A DNA stretch of 64,000 nucleotides from Brachionus plicatilis (Eukaryota > Rotifera > Eurotatoria > Ploima > Brachionidae): assembly GCA_010279815.1 (NCBI GenBank), contig QEOQ01000303.1:623567-687566 (forward strand), given 5' to 3'. The notes below the pieces were generated by a model, which was given only the letters and a program-made list of their open reading frames with translations, was not told the DNA's origin and made no database searches. Numbering within the stretch: position 1 is the stretch's first letter; each line of letters opens with the position of its first letter. Position numbers and translations under genes: made by a program. This document shows positions 10,542 to 25,102 of this stretch, piece by piece.

Positions 10542-10975
10542 GAATTACATCAACAGGAATACTTATGTCCGACTCATTGAGATGAAATCTAGAGTTTCCA
10601 AAAGTTTCCAGTTTGTTTGAAATCTAGTATCTTCCTTTTGGTCTAATTAAGCTTTCCATAGTTTTTCACATAATTGAAGTTAAATACACAGGACTATAAT
10701 TGCTGGGCATTGATCTATCACCTTTTTAAACAATGGAATAATATTTGCTGGTCTGAATTTTATTGGAAGCTGACTCCTGGATAAAGATCCTCTAAAAATC
10801 AAAGTTAAGATAACAGTAAAGGCTTCTTTGCTGTTTTTAAGCAATGAATTGTTTACACCACGTGATTTATTTTGATTAAGATCTTGTAATTTATTAAAAA
10901 CCATTTCATTATTATAATCATTTGGTTCAATTTCAATATATTCTGACCAGTTTTTATGTGAAACTATCAAATAAT
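10542..10975 (-). mobile_element. CR1-type LINE RT fragment, 5' half, split by insertion
   Basis: Minus-strand RT N-terminal part. From about 10880 leftward: K-L-Q-D-L-N-Q-N-K-S-R-G-V, then S-L-S-R-S-Q-L-P-I-K-F-R-P-A-N-I-I-P-L-F-K-K. After an internal stop it continues with F-H-L-N-E-S-D-I-S-I-P-V-D-V-I-L-L-D, ending at the target duplication. It is continuous with 5470-5827 across the inserted element. Confidence 0.87.
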
Positions 10976-11375
10976 AGTTTCCAAATAATAGTCTTTCAAA
11001 ACTGTATAAAAATCAAACAAATTTAATTCATAAATTATTTAAAAAATAATAAATGAATTATTTTTAAGATAAATTTAGGAATTCAGAATTTTTAGCGAAT
11101 TTTGTTGGAATGTGTATTAATGTAAAATATCCTTCAATTAAAATATCGTTTCTGCCTGATTTAATATTTTTTAATTAAAAGAAGTGCTGAAAGTTGATGT
11201 CTTTTCTAAAATTGAATTTTTTAAATAAAAGCAAACAAATAAAATTTTAAAAAAATTTTAGAACTTCTCATAAATTGACATTTTTTTAAAAAAATAAATT
11301 TAAATTAAGTAAGCAGAAATAAATATTTTAAAATTTTTTTTATTAACAACTGATATAATTAAATGTTCTTACCTT
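10976..11375. other. AT-rich spacer
   Basis: No gene, RNA or repeat signal recognised; probably decayed transposon or intergenic DNA. Confidence 0.4.
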
Positions 11376-11690
11376 ACCCAGTCAACCCAAAAGTAATGAA
11401 AAATCAATGATTCTTTAAAGAATCATTATAAAATCATTGAAAAATTAATGATTTTATAAAGAAATTTTGAGGAAAGATATTATTAAAGAAATTTTCCTTT
11501 AAAAATCATTACAAAATCATCTAAATTTTGTGCAAAAAAATCATTAGAGAAAATTTTTAACATTTTATGAGAAAACTTTTTGCAAAAAAATTATTGGAGA
11601 AATTTTCCTTAGAAATCATTACAAAATCATCTAAATTTTGTGCAAAAAATTATTGGAGATTTTTTTCCTTAGAAAATCATTACTTTTATT
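11376..11690. mobile_element. Solo left end of an ACCCAGTCAACC element
   Basis: This stretch is nearly identical to the left about 290 bp of the element at 12053-14010, starting with the same ACCCAGTCAACCCAAAAGTA end. Small indels distinguish them (for example an extra segment around 11530-11565). Similarity ends near 11690 and no matching right end follows, so this copy is truncated or was overwritten by the downstream copy. Confidence 0.75.
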
Positions 11691-12052
11691 ATTTAAGTGG
11701 CCAGTTATTAAATTTATGTGACCAGGTTTTTTATTTACGTGACCAATTGAAATATTAATTTAAAATTATAAAAATTAAATAAAAAAAAGTATTTACGTTT
11801 TACAACTGTTACATCGCCAAGAGTAATTTTCATAAGTCAAGAGGCAATTTTTTGAATCATTAGAACGCTTTGGAGTTGTTAGGTTCATATTTGAGCTTTT
11901 CTTCTACAATTTTCTTTCGTACATTTTAGTACAGCAAATATTAAGCCTAAATCTACAAGTTTGTTAAAAAAATTTTTTTCATCATTCTCGTTTTCCATTT
12001 AAACCCATTTTTTTCTAAATAATAGTAAAAACTTTTTGATTGTTATTAATAT

Positions 12053-14010
12053 ACCCAGTCAACCCAAAAGTAATGTAAAATCAATGATTCTTTAAAGAAT
12101 CATTATAAAATCATTGAAAAATTAATGATTTTATAAAGAAATTTTGAGGAAAGATATTATTAAAGAAATTTTCCTTAGAAAATCATTACAAAATCATCAA
12201 AATTTTTAACATTTTATGAGGAAACTTTTTGCAAAAAAAATATTGGAGAAATTTTCCTTAGAATTCATTACAAAATCATCTAAATTTTGTGCAAAAAATT
12301 ATAGGAGATTTTTTTCCTTAGAAAATCATTACTTTTTCATTATGATTCAATTTTTTATAGATTCAATTAAATAATTTAAATTAGGTATTTTTAAAAATTC
12401 AATTTTTCTTTTTAAGTTTACTTAAAGCTGGATATGTTATTAAACAAAAGGTATTTGTTTATTTGCGAGGAACGAGCTAATTAAACAAACGTGAATGTGT
12501 ATACATAATCGATTACTGAACTATTTGAGAAAAATTGTTGACGAAGTTGGTCAATAGACAATACACATGAGAAGAAGAAATCAATCTTATTTATATTAAT
12601 TGATAGTAGATTTATTAACAAAATAAACTTAACTTAATTGCAAATAATAATCTTAATTTGACAATTGCAGTTGTTATTAATATTATACATCTTGCAATTG
12701 CTCTTTAATCATACACTACTTTAAACTACTTATCTTGAATATTTTAATAGTAGTTTAACGGCTCGTTACTCGCATATATAAAGTTCTGCTTCTCTACCTA
12801 GTTTCTTTTCCATATAGCTATCTTCGTTTAGATTAAATTATTAACTTAATTTTTCAATTAAATTTTTGATTTAGCCCTTATCCGTCGAAGAAATAACAAG
12901 TAAGGTTAAAGATTAGAATAGGTCAATTTTAACCCATGCATGTATTTTGCATTTATTGCATTTAATGCATTATAGAGCATTAATAAAATTGCTTAAACGG
13001 ACGACGGAGACGGATAAGGGTTAAAATCAAGGGGCGTGGTAAATTCATGCAAACAATTACATGTTTTTCATATTTTGAAAAAAAGAAAGAAATTTTAGCC
13101 AATTAAAAGAATGAGTTGTAAAAATACGTTAATTTTTACTTTGATATTATAGATTCAGATCGATATTAAATTCAGGACCAGTTTGTTTTATATTTTTTAA
13201 TTATTTTGGCTAAAATGAAAAATAGATCAAAAATAGAGCCGTGTTCTAGATATTAGTAGATGTTCCAAACCTTTTTAATGCATTTTAATTTTTTTAAGAT
13301 ATCCAAGTGTTTTCAAAGCCTGATTTGTTCGCTAATAATAAGCAGAATTAACAACTAAAATCAGTAAATTAATTGGTTAAATACACAATTATCATACTTT
13401 AATTGATTATCTAGATTTTTAGATTTTCACAAAATAGGCTTATAGCCCAAAACACTCGATAGTTTAGCAATTTAGTCACCATCTCACCATTATCTATTAG
13501 CGCGGGAATAGACACTTATTATTTAAAAAAAATTAGTATTTGAAAATAATATTTTATTATTACAATTTACTCAACAATAACCTATAATTTACTTTGAATT
13601 AATTAAATATTTTCATCTTTTTCAAAAATTTATTTTCTATTTTTTGTTTTTTATTTTATGCAACGCCAGAATGGGCGTAAATTGAATCAAATAAACAGAA
13701 AAGTACAAGAATGAATTTAAAAAAAAAGAAATTTATCCTAATTTATCTTTAAAAAGTCCCTGAATATAAATAAAAAATAAATAATATTTTATACAAAATC
13801 CTTTATAAAATGTTCATAAAAATCTTAAAAGGTACCTTCAATAAAAAAATTGAAAAAAAAATAAAAAATTTTTACATGATGATTAATAGATGATTTTTTA
13901 ATGATTCTTTAATGAAATCTTAATGAAATTGAGTCCAATATCTTTAAAGAATCATTACAAATTTTCCTCATGAAATCTTTAAAGAATCATTAAATTTTGG
14001 TTGACTGGGT
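12053..14010. mobile_element. TIR element with ACCCAGTCAACC ends
   Basis: The left end ACCCAGTCAACCCAAAA is inverted at the right end, TTTTGGTTGACTGGGT (13995-14010), with one extra C on the left. The flank ATAT occurs at both sides (12049-12052 and 14011-14014). The same boundaries could be read as TA duplications around TACCCAG ends, so the superfamily is open. The interior has repeated AAAGAATCATT motifs, a nested piggyBac-like MITE (12871-13024) and no recognisable transposase. Confidence 0.75.
12871..13024. mobile_element. piggyBac-like MITE nested in the TIR element
   Basis: CCCTTATCCGTC at the left end (from 12875) is exactly inverted at the right end (GACGGATAAGGG, to 13020). The right flank is TTAA (13021-13024) and the left flank TTAG (12871-12874), one change from the TTAA target of piggyBac elements. 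The element is about 146 bp and has no ORF. Confidence 0.65.
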
Positions 14011-14041
14011 ATATTGAAAATTAAATTTATTTGGTCTGAAT

Positions 14042-14977
14042 CAGGGATGTGCATTAAGAAATAAGTACTTTAGTACTTAAAAAAAATTAAAATTAAGTAA
14101 ATACTTAAGTATAAATTTTGAAAATTTCGAATTTTTTTTAAGTACTTAAGTAAGACCGAATTTACTTAAGTATTTAAAAATACTTAACTTTTTGACTAAC
14201 ATTCATGATTTCAGATTTTTTTTATTTCATTTGTTTAAGATTGCAAATAAAAAATTTTATTTCACACACCAATTAAACATAATTTTTTTATGCAGTTTTA
14301 CTTATTTGTTAAATAGAGAACAATAAAGCTTGAGGAAGACTCTCCTTCGTTTAACTTGTAGTGTTAAATCAAAAACACAGTCTTTGAAATTTAACCGCTT
14401 TAAAAAAAATTTCTCAACAATTTTTTTTTTTCCAAACAAAAGAAACTTTTATTATTGGTCTCATCCTTTTTTGATTATTGTCCCAATTCAAAAAATCTAA
14501 TCTTCGATTCAAATTAACTCTCTCTTTGTTTATCTTAAATGATAATCGGTCGTGGTGTTCAGAAAAATACAAAACCCCCTCAACCTTCTTTACCTAAGCA
14601 ACATCCTCGGATTCTTTCAAACTTTGACTATGAAAAGTCCGCTATTGAAAGACCGTGGGAAAATAAAAATAATAATCTAATAATTATTTTTTTTATTTTA
14701 TAACTAATTGTAACTAATTGTTAGGTAATTAAAAAGATTTTGTACTAAATTTAATTAAATTGTATTAAGCCCAAATTTTTGCAATAATATTTTGAAAAAT
14801 AGCTTTTTTTTTTGATATTTTATTGAAAAAATTTAAGTACTTAAGTATCCTGATAAATACTTGAGTATTTACTTTAAAAAAATGAAAAATGGACTTAAGT
14901 TTAAGTATTTACTCAAAAATATGGTCCATTTACTTAAGTATTGAAAATACGATTTAAGTACTTAATGCACATCCCTG
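14042..14977. mobile_element. hAT-type MITE, 936 bp, with perfect 8-bp target duplication
   Basis: The ends CAGGGATGTGCATTAAG and CTTAATGCACATCCCTG are perfect inverted repeats, flanked by GTCTGAAT on both sides (14034-14041 and 14978-14985). This is a textbook hAT arrangement. The subterminal parts are crowded with AAGTACTTAAGTA motifs in both orientations, likely transposase-binding repeats. No transposase ORF is visible. The perfect duplications suggest a fairly young insertion. Confidence 0.93.
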
Positions 14978-14985
14978 GTCTGAAT

Positions 14986-15344
14986 AATAAAATTGCAAGC
15001 AACTAAAAATGTATTCATTAGGTAAGATTATTTTGTTATAAATATTCCATTTTAAAAGTCATAAAATTAAAAATTATGGTAAATAAAATACTCATTTTAA
15101 ATGCATTAAATTTAGGTTTATAATGCTTGAATTTGAATAAAGATGATGAGGAATTGTGCGAAAATAAATTATAATTAAATAAATAAAAATTTCAAATTAT
15201 AAATGGTACCGATCTCAATACACTATTTACCAATGATTGCTTCACTATTTTAGCTGCATATTTTAATTAATAAATTTTGTTAAATACTTTCATTTTACTC
15301 AAATAATTCATTTTGATCATATTTCTTTTTATCCCAAATTTCAG
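14986..15344. other. Upstream region of PI4K2
   Basis: AT-rich. It ends in an acceptor-like ATTTCAG immediately before the PI4K2 start codon, so the right part may be an intron in the 5' untranslated region. No clear promoter element was identified. Confidence 0.4.
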
Positions 15345-18170
<2,826 letters not shown>

Positions 18171-18369
18171 CACCTTATTTTAATTTTCTCATTATTTTGT
18201 TCGGTTTTTTTTTTATTTCTTTGTCAAATTATCTTAAACTTTCGCAATATTTTTTTATTTATTGAATTGATGAAAATTAATTAAAAAATTTCTAATAAAA
18301 AAAGAATTATTTAAACGAATTGTTTTTAAATTTTTAATATTTTCTTGATTATTGTAGATAGAGAAAAAT

Positions 18370-19140
18370 AAATTTACATTTATTTAGTAGTAGGAACAGT
18401 AGGTTGAATTTCGATTCGGAAAAATATCCGAGTAGAGGTCTAATGAGCTTTAGAAGTCTCTTCTTTTTTCTGGATCCATGCATCAAATTTCGATGTAAAA
18501 ACATATTACATTTTTGCGCTAATCACCTGTTCTGGTAATTCATTCCATGAATTTGCGACTCTATTTGTGAAAAAATGAAATTTAGTAAAAAAGTTTTAGA
18601 GAGTTATTTTAAAATAAACTATTAAACACGAGCCCAGTATTAGTTAAAACTAGACACGCTCGATGTTGTCCATGATCTTAAACATCTGGATCGGATCTAC
18701 TTGCAATCTTCTCGAATTTAAGTCTTTCAGACCAAATTCACGGAAGCATATCAGATAAACCAGATACCTCATATTTCAAACTTTGGATGTGAAACCATAT
18801 CAAAAGCTTCTACAAAATCAGTATAAACTATATCGGATAGAGGTTGTGTAATTAAATCAAGAAACTCAAGCTGAATAGTACTACAGGATCTTTGTGGAAG
18901 AAAGCGGTGCTGGGATTTCAATATAAGCTTATTCTTAATTGAATGTTTTAGCATTACTCCTTTTATTAAACCTTTAAAGACTTAATGGAAATGAAAAAGC
19001 TCTTCAATACCAAGCTGATAATCATGTCCGGACCATTACTCTTTTGGGAGTCCAAATTTTCTAGTTTGTTGGTTATTTGTTCAATACTAAACAACTCGTC
19101 TGGATCATGGTCGCATACTTGTCGGTTTTATGATTGAATT
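18370..19140 (-). mobile_element. CR1-type LINE fragment, internally deleted
   Basis: Reading right to left: L-D-S-Q-K-S-N-G-P-D-M-I-I (near 19060), then Q-H-R-F-L-P-Q-R-S-C-S-T-I-Q-L, then V-Y-T-D-F-V-E-A-F-D-M-V-S-H-P-K (18769-18954). It jumps to C-terminal sequence: R-L-K-F-E-K-I-A-S-R-S-D-P-D near 18690 and the W-x-x-x-P-type end near 18540. The catalytic YADD part is deleted and several stops are present. Confidence 0.75.
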
Positions 19141-19365
19141 CTGGAAAATTTAGATAAATATCTACGTTAAAGGCCGAATTAAAGTAGTGGTTTAAAATAT
19201 CAGCGATCACGTTTAGGTCAGTCGTTACACTATCTCAACTATTTTAAGTTCTTTAATCGATTCGCTTAAGACAATGTGAAATTTTAGTACAAAAAAGTAA
19301 AATATAATATTTTTTTCTAATAGTACAAAAATCGTTTTGTAAACAGTACAAAAATTTGTACAAAC

Positions 19366-19412
19366 AAATTGTAAGCTCTGCAAAAACTCTGCAATTCTCT
19401 GTATAATGCACG
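19366..19412. repeat. TGCAGAG-core fragment
   Basis: CTCTGCAAAAACTCTGCA followed by TTCTCTG matches the central core of the foldback elements in this window. No flanking palindrome was found, so it is a fragment or a decayed copy. Confidence 0.5.
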
Positions 19413-20341
19413 CTATCAAAAAAAATGATTAAATAATTCAATTAATTTGATCAGAATTTGTTCTCACTTCAAATCACAAAAAATCGCGAAGACCCGTAGT
19501 TGCCTTTTTGATTGTTAAACGACAAGGAACTAGATCTTTTGAATCTTTCAGTTGTTGATTTAAGCTCATAGCTTCAGGTAAGTGAATCATGACCAATATC
19601 CATAGAACCAAGAGGTGGACCATGTGTAAAAAATCCCCTATTATTAAGATTTTGCATTAAGAAATTAATCAAGACCAAATTTAATAAAAATCAACTACTT
19701 TTCATCTATTGACGCTAGGCTTTGTAAATTTTCTTAAATTCTAATTCAAAAAATTTTTTTAAATTTTAAGTTATTTTTTTTCCTAGGAAATAGATTTTTT
19801 TAAGCTACTTGGATCAAAATTTATTTCCTCATCGGGTGTAAAACAAAGTCGAAATTTATTCTTTAAAAATGACGCTATTTCGACCAAGAAATTAAATCAA
19901 AATTAAACAGTAAAAGACAATTTTTATTTTGTTTAATAATTTTATACTTAATTACGTTGATTTTATATACAGTTGAATTTTTTTGATCATCTTGTTTTAT
20001 TTTTAGATTTTTATTTCAATTTTTTTAAGTAGGTGGAATTTAGGATTTTTAAACGTGGTTTTAAATTTTGTAGTTTTTTCAAAATTTTTTAGATTAGAAT
20101 TTTTTTTGAATATTTCAAGCTTTAAGATTTTTATTTGACTGGAAAAAATTTGAAATATTAATTCGATTTGAAAAACATAATCACAAAAATTTGAAATTGA
20201 GTTCCTATAAACTTGAAATATTTCGTTTGCTAAAAAATTATGAAATTCAATAATTAAAATTTCGAAATCATATTACATATGAACTATTTAATTAAAAAGT
20301 TGTTTATTTTTTTTTGAATATTATAAATAATTATCAAAAAG
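19413..20341. other. AT-rich spacer
   Basis: No identifiable gene. 19440-19640 has more balanced composition and short open stretches on the minus strand, possibly old retroelement sequence, but I recognise no motif. Confidence 0.35.
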
Positions 20342-20629
20342 TTAAAATTTATTTTTCATTATAAAATTGATCATGTCTAATGCAGAAGATTCGATTCTAT
20401 ATTTTTGTTCTTCTTGTGCCTGGCTAGCATTAAAAAAAAGACTTTCCAATGATACTGAAGAAGCTGTTATACAAAATATCAATAAGACTATTTCGATTAA
20501 CTTAGTAAACTCTCGTGAATGGTATATAAAAAAATTTAATGACTTGTGAACTACATCAGGTCTTTTTATTTTAAAATTTAAAGATTCATAAAGACTAAAT
20601 TCAGACTGATCTCTTTTCATAACATACAT
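20342..20629 (-). pseudogene. hAT transposase C-terminal (hATC dimerisation) remnant
   Basis: A 95-codon minus-strand frame ends K-L-I-E-I-V-L-L-I-F-C-I-T-A-S-S-V-S-L-E-S-L-F-F-N-A-S-Q followed by R-I-E-S-S-A-L-D-M-I-N-F-I-M. This matches the hATC pattern (L-x-I-x-A-S-S-V-x-S-E-R-x-F-S-x-A-G ... R-x-R-L ... E-x-L-x-F-I). The canonical S-E-R-x-F is S-L-E-S-L-F here, so the copy has drifted. No zinc finger or catalytic part lies upstream, and no TIR is assigned. Confidence 0.7.
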
Positions 20630-23600
20630 TATTATTTAAAAATTTTTCAATTTGAAATTTGTATATTTGAACTTGGAAATGTATTTTCACAGCGAATTTG
20701 AAACTAGTTCAAGATAAAAGCTGAAAAATATTAACTATTTTGAAGGGAATTTTTTTTTCAACTAAAGCTTTTCAAAGTTTACAGTTTCCTGAAATATTCA
20801 AAAAAAATTTGAAATTTTTTGAAAAATTTTAAAGTTCAAAAATTTAAAACGTTTTATAATCCTAGTAGAATTAAAAGAATAATTAGAGAATTTTTTACTA
20901 TCATGAATGCTTTATTTATCTTTTATTTGAACAAAATTGAATATAAAATGTGTTCAAATAAAAAGATATTTTTTTGGAAATTTAATTAACAGAAATCCCA
21001 GAAGATTCAGAGTTCGATAGAAACTATAATTATATTTAGTAGAAAAAATCCTAACATTGGCACAGATTGATTTTTTTAAGATTTTGTCATTTAATGTAAC
21101 CAGGCATGCTAACCAATACAACTCAACTTTCTTACAGCATCGTTCTCTTACACATATAGATACAATGAGAAGCGTTAATATTTAAGAAAATCTTTTAAAA
21201 AATTATTTTATATCATTCTTTTTCGAAACATAACCTGTAGTATAAACCGGTAGTAAAAATCAGGTTTATATTGAAACTCTCCAAAGACATCAAAAAATTA
21301 AAAAAGAACTGAAAAGGTTTGAAAATATTTGATCATGATTTCTTTGATATTTTCCATTTCAAGGTAAACAAAACTTTTCAATACATTTTAAAAAATCATA
21401 AATCATCTTTGGTATTATTTTTTGATTTCAAAAAATTTATTTCAAAGCATTCAAAAAAACCTTTTAATTCTATTTAAGATATTCTGATTTATTTCCTCTT
21501 CCTTTTACGTAAACATTCATTAGGAAATACAGATTTAAGTCTTTTCAATATTAGAATTTGATACAAATAAGTATTTATTGAACAGAAAAAAAAATAATTT
21601 AAAAATAAAAATAAACTATTTTTCATTATTTATGCTTTAATATTTTCAATCCGTTACACTTTTCTTTGGTACATATTTTAGATTAGAATATAATGCTAGA
21701 AATTTGAACATGCAGGAGTTAGATACTTTAAATGTCTTTTGACTGCTTATGCCTAAAGATAAAATAATTTTTAAGCTGCCTGGAGGATAAAATTATTGTA
21801 TGAACTTTTTATCACTAAAAGTTAATGTAAATTTTGCATATCTGAATAAAATATTTGATATAAATTTCCTTGGAAAATATTTTCAAAATAAGAATTTAAA
21901 AAATAATAAGAGTTGTTATCGATTCATAAAAAAAATTGCGGCTCGTATCAATTCTTTTAAGCTAAAGAATAATTTCTTCAGGAAAAAGATCAAGAAATAC
22001 AAAACTTTACTATTTTACGCTTGAATTTTCGACCATAAATTATTTTTCTCTGCCAGAAACAAAAATGACAAAAAAAATTGAATTATTTTAGCGCATATTA
22101 TTTTTTTTCAATTTTATTTAGATTTTAGACTAATTTGTCAAGGATTAAAGAAAAAAAACTACGAATGGTTGTAAATTTTCGCTAGTTTAAGAATTTTTTA
22201 AATCTTTAAGGGTTATGAAATATGCCAGTCTTTATATAAATAAACATAAAAATGAATGGCTTTTTTTCAAATAATTTTTTATTTTTTCTAGATATAAATA
22301 TTATGAAACTTTGGGCTCTTTTAGCTTATATATGATATTACGAATTTTAATTCGAAATTCAAATTACATCCATATAGATATACTAATCGAATTATTGTAA
22401 GAAAGAGGAAAGCTTTGCATTTACTGATTAAATATTATCAATTAAAACAACATATTTATTTTTAAAAATGCATGCAAAAATTTAATATTAATTATTTTTA
22501 ATATAAGAATGAGTTTTTTCAGCATCTTAATTTTACAAGATAGCTTAATTTAAATGAATATTTCATTTATTCAAATCAAAATTTTTTAAAAAATGAAAGA
22601 ATCCAAAAATGAACTAAAAATTTCTTTAAAATGATCCTATAATACTAAACCTTGAAAATGCATCTCACATTTTCTAATCGTTTGTCAAAGATTAATAAAA
22701 AAGTGAATCACCTTTTTATCTTTGAAGCAGTTGATTATATCAAAAATTTTAAAAATTTAATTAGTTTCTTTGATCATTTAAAAGAAATTTTCTCAATTAG
22801 AATTAAAAATATCAATTTTCTTTTTTTCAGTTTGCTCGTGCTTATCAAATTAGTTATTTTATTTAGACAAAAATTATTCATTTTTGATACATTAGAATGA
22901 ATTTTAATTTTAAGAAAGAATTTCTTCAAGATAATCTGGATGTTTAGCTAAACAATTTGAAATTTGATAAAATATTAAAATGAATTTTAAAAATATTTAA
23001 GTTTTATTTCATATTAGGATATTTTCCCAGATCAGCCAATTTTTAATTTTTACCATATTCAAGCAGTTACCGGTTACAATTCAAATTTAAATATTCTGTA
23101 TAACATAATTATAATTGAATTCTATAATTTTATTTTAATTAGGTTAAAATTGTGAGTAGAAAATATTAAGTTATTGAATTTATAAAAAGAATACGACTAA
23201 AATTTTTATGACATTAATTCATGTCAAATTAATTCTATTCGATTTCAACAAGGAAAATCAATATACGATAAAGCTTATTTTATATAAAAAAATTTACTTA
23301 AAATTTGCACTCATTTAATTTCACTGATTTAGCAAAATATCTAGGAATTTTTAACATTTTTTTTCATTCATTACAAATTAACCATCTATTGATTAGTACG
23401 CTAAAAAAAATTCTAATAAGCACAGCAGACAGAAACAACAATTATTGGAAAATTTTGGAGAATTTAAAAAAAATACTTTTTATCGGATTACATCAAAACA
23501 ACTATTTAACATTATATATAAAGTTATAAAATAGATTTATCCTTTTATTTAATAATTTTTTTTTCCTAAAAAATTTTAACAATACTTAATACGAGAAAAA

Positions 23601-24049
23601 TGGATAAAAATTTTATTTAATAATTTATTTTGATAATTGTTAAAGAATTGATTTCGTCAATCAAGAAGGGTTTAGAAAAAATCTTGACTTTAATCAGATC
23701 TATATTTTTAAAATTGATAATATTAGAAACAATGCAAAAAAAATAATTTTTATATATTCCTATTCCTAATATGATAATAACGTATTATAAATCAAGTTTA
23801 CTAAAACGAAAATACATTAATTAAATATGGTAAAATCTTAGCTAAGCTTAAAGAATTATTCCGGTAAATTGTTATTTTTTATTTTCGAACATTTGTTTTT
23901 CAAATCAAATTTGTAATCTCTTTATAGATTACATTATTGAGTTTAAGATTTTTCTAAATCCTTAAATAAATTGTAAAAAATATAAATTTTTGTAGCATTA
24001 TCTTTTCAAAAGTAATTATCAATAATTGATTCTCCGTTTTTACTTTTTA
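20630..24049. other. Gene-free AT-rich stretch
   Basis: Short frames occur here (for example 21800-22024, 22652-22900 and 23305-23529), but they are Asn/Lys/Phe/Ile-rich as expected of random AT-rich DNA. I see no domain, splice-consistent exon or repeat boundary. Confidence 0.45.
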
Positions 24050-24290
24050 AACCAATGGTACACCTGTAATCTTTCTTCTGTTCTAATACCATTTGCGAGA
24101 ACATTTTGGTATCATCTGCATACATTTTGACGGCATTCTCTATTACTTTTGGTAGATCATTGATAAACCAAGCGAACAATAGTGAACCAATTACTTATCC
24201 CTGGGGTACACTGCTAAAAATCTCAACCCAGTCTCGTTGTTCTCTATTTTTCAAGAGAGCTTCATATCCATTAAGTTAAAATCAAAAGCA
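24050..24290 (-). mobile_element. CR1-type LINE RT fragment with intact YADD
   Basis: Minus strand: E-A-L-L-K-N-R-E-Q-R, then W-V-E-I-F-S-S-V-P-Q-G with a stop after the glycine, V-I-G-S-L-L-F-A, F-I-N-D-L-P-K-V-I-E-N-A-V-K-M-Y-A-D-D-T-K-M. The catalytic Y-A-D-D is intact but the fragment is short. It resembles the RT at 5470-5827, so it is probably the same LINE family. Confidence 0.85.
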
Positions 24291-24396
24291 TTCATTTCAA
24301 GAGAAGAATCACTCATTTTTTTTTCAAATTTTTTTTAAGAAAATTAATTCCTAAATTAATTTTTAAGAAAAAAAGGCACTAGAGAGTTTGTCGTAG

Positions 24397-25102
24397 ATAC
24401 TACTTTTTTCACTACTACTTTTTTCACTAAACCAAAATGATACTTTTTTCGCTAGTGAAAATTTTATATTTTTCAATGAGACTAAAAAAGATACTTTTTT
24501 CACTAATCAAAATTTAACACTTACAGCACTGAATAAAAGTAGTAGTGAAAAAAGTAATAGGCTTTAATGCCAAGCTAAAGCTTCACGTAGCGAGAGCACA
24601 TCCTGATATTTATAAGTCAATTGAGGTCTTCCAAATCCAAGAGACAGCAACTTTTACCAAATACAAACATGCTATTTTAAATAGACCGGCTCCTCCTAGG
24701 AAGAAGTTGAACGTTGGTAAGGATACTGAGCTGAAAATTTACAAAAAGATGTTAGACTAGAATAATATTGACGTTGGTGTTTACATTAAGAACGTTATGC
24801 CATTGTTCAGCTTTAGAAACAAACGAAAACAACAAAATTCCAATGAAAAAGAGCCTGAGCCAGATAGTGATGATGAGGATGAAGACTCAGTGGACAGTTC
24901 TGACGAAGAGGACGTAGTTTAGAATTTTTTTTTAACTTAAAATAGACTTAGATATCCTTAACATATAACTTTATTTTTGCATTTATCATAATATTAAATA
25001 AAAACATCAATTATCATTTGTCTTTTTCTATTATTGAAAATTTTATACTATTTTAGGGGACGCAAAAAAAGATATTTTTTTCGCTAGTGAAAAAAGTAGT
25101 AT
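24397..25102. mobile_element. MULE-like DNA transposon remnant
   Basis: The ends ATACTACTTTTTTCACTA (24397-24414) and TAGTGAAAAAAGTAGTAT (25085-25102) are inverted repeats. The left end holds further direct copies of the ACTTTTTTCRCTA motif (near 24412, 24444 and 24493), and inverted copies occur at 24538-24560 and just inside the right end. Between them lies the 3' part of a Mutator-like transposase. No clear 9-bp target duplication was found. Confidence 0.7.
24545..24922 (+). pseudogene. Mutator-like (MULE) transposase C-terminus
   Basis: The frame gives K-L-H-V-A-R-A-H-P-D-I-Y-K-S-I-E-V-F, then R-P-A-P-P-R-K-K-L-N-V, the usual end of MULE/FLYWCH-associated transposases (H-P-N-I-x-x-F-I ... 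P-P-P-R-x-K-Y). An in-frame TAG (24758-24760) interrupts it. The same frame then runs to an acidic Asp/Glu/Ser tail ending at 24922. The catalytic core is missing and the frame starts inside repeated terminal motifs, consistent with an internal deletion. Confidence 0.72.

Noticed and set aside
20367..20549. 60-codon plus-strand ORF
   Set aside because: It is antisense to the hATC remnant, whose motif match explains the openness.
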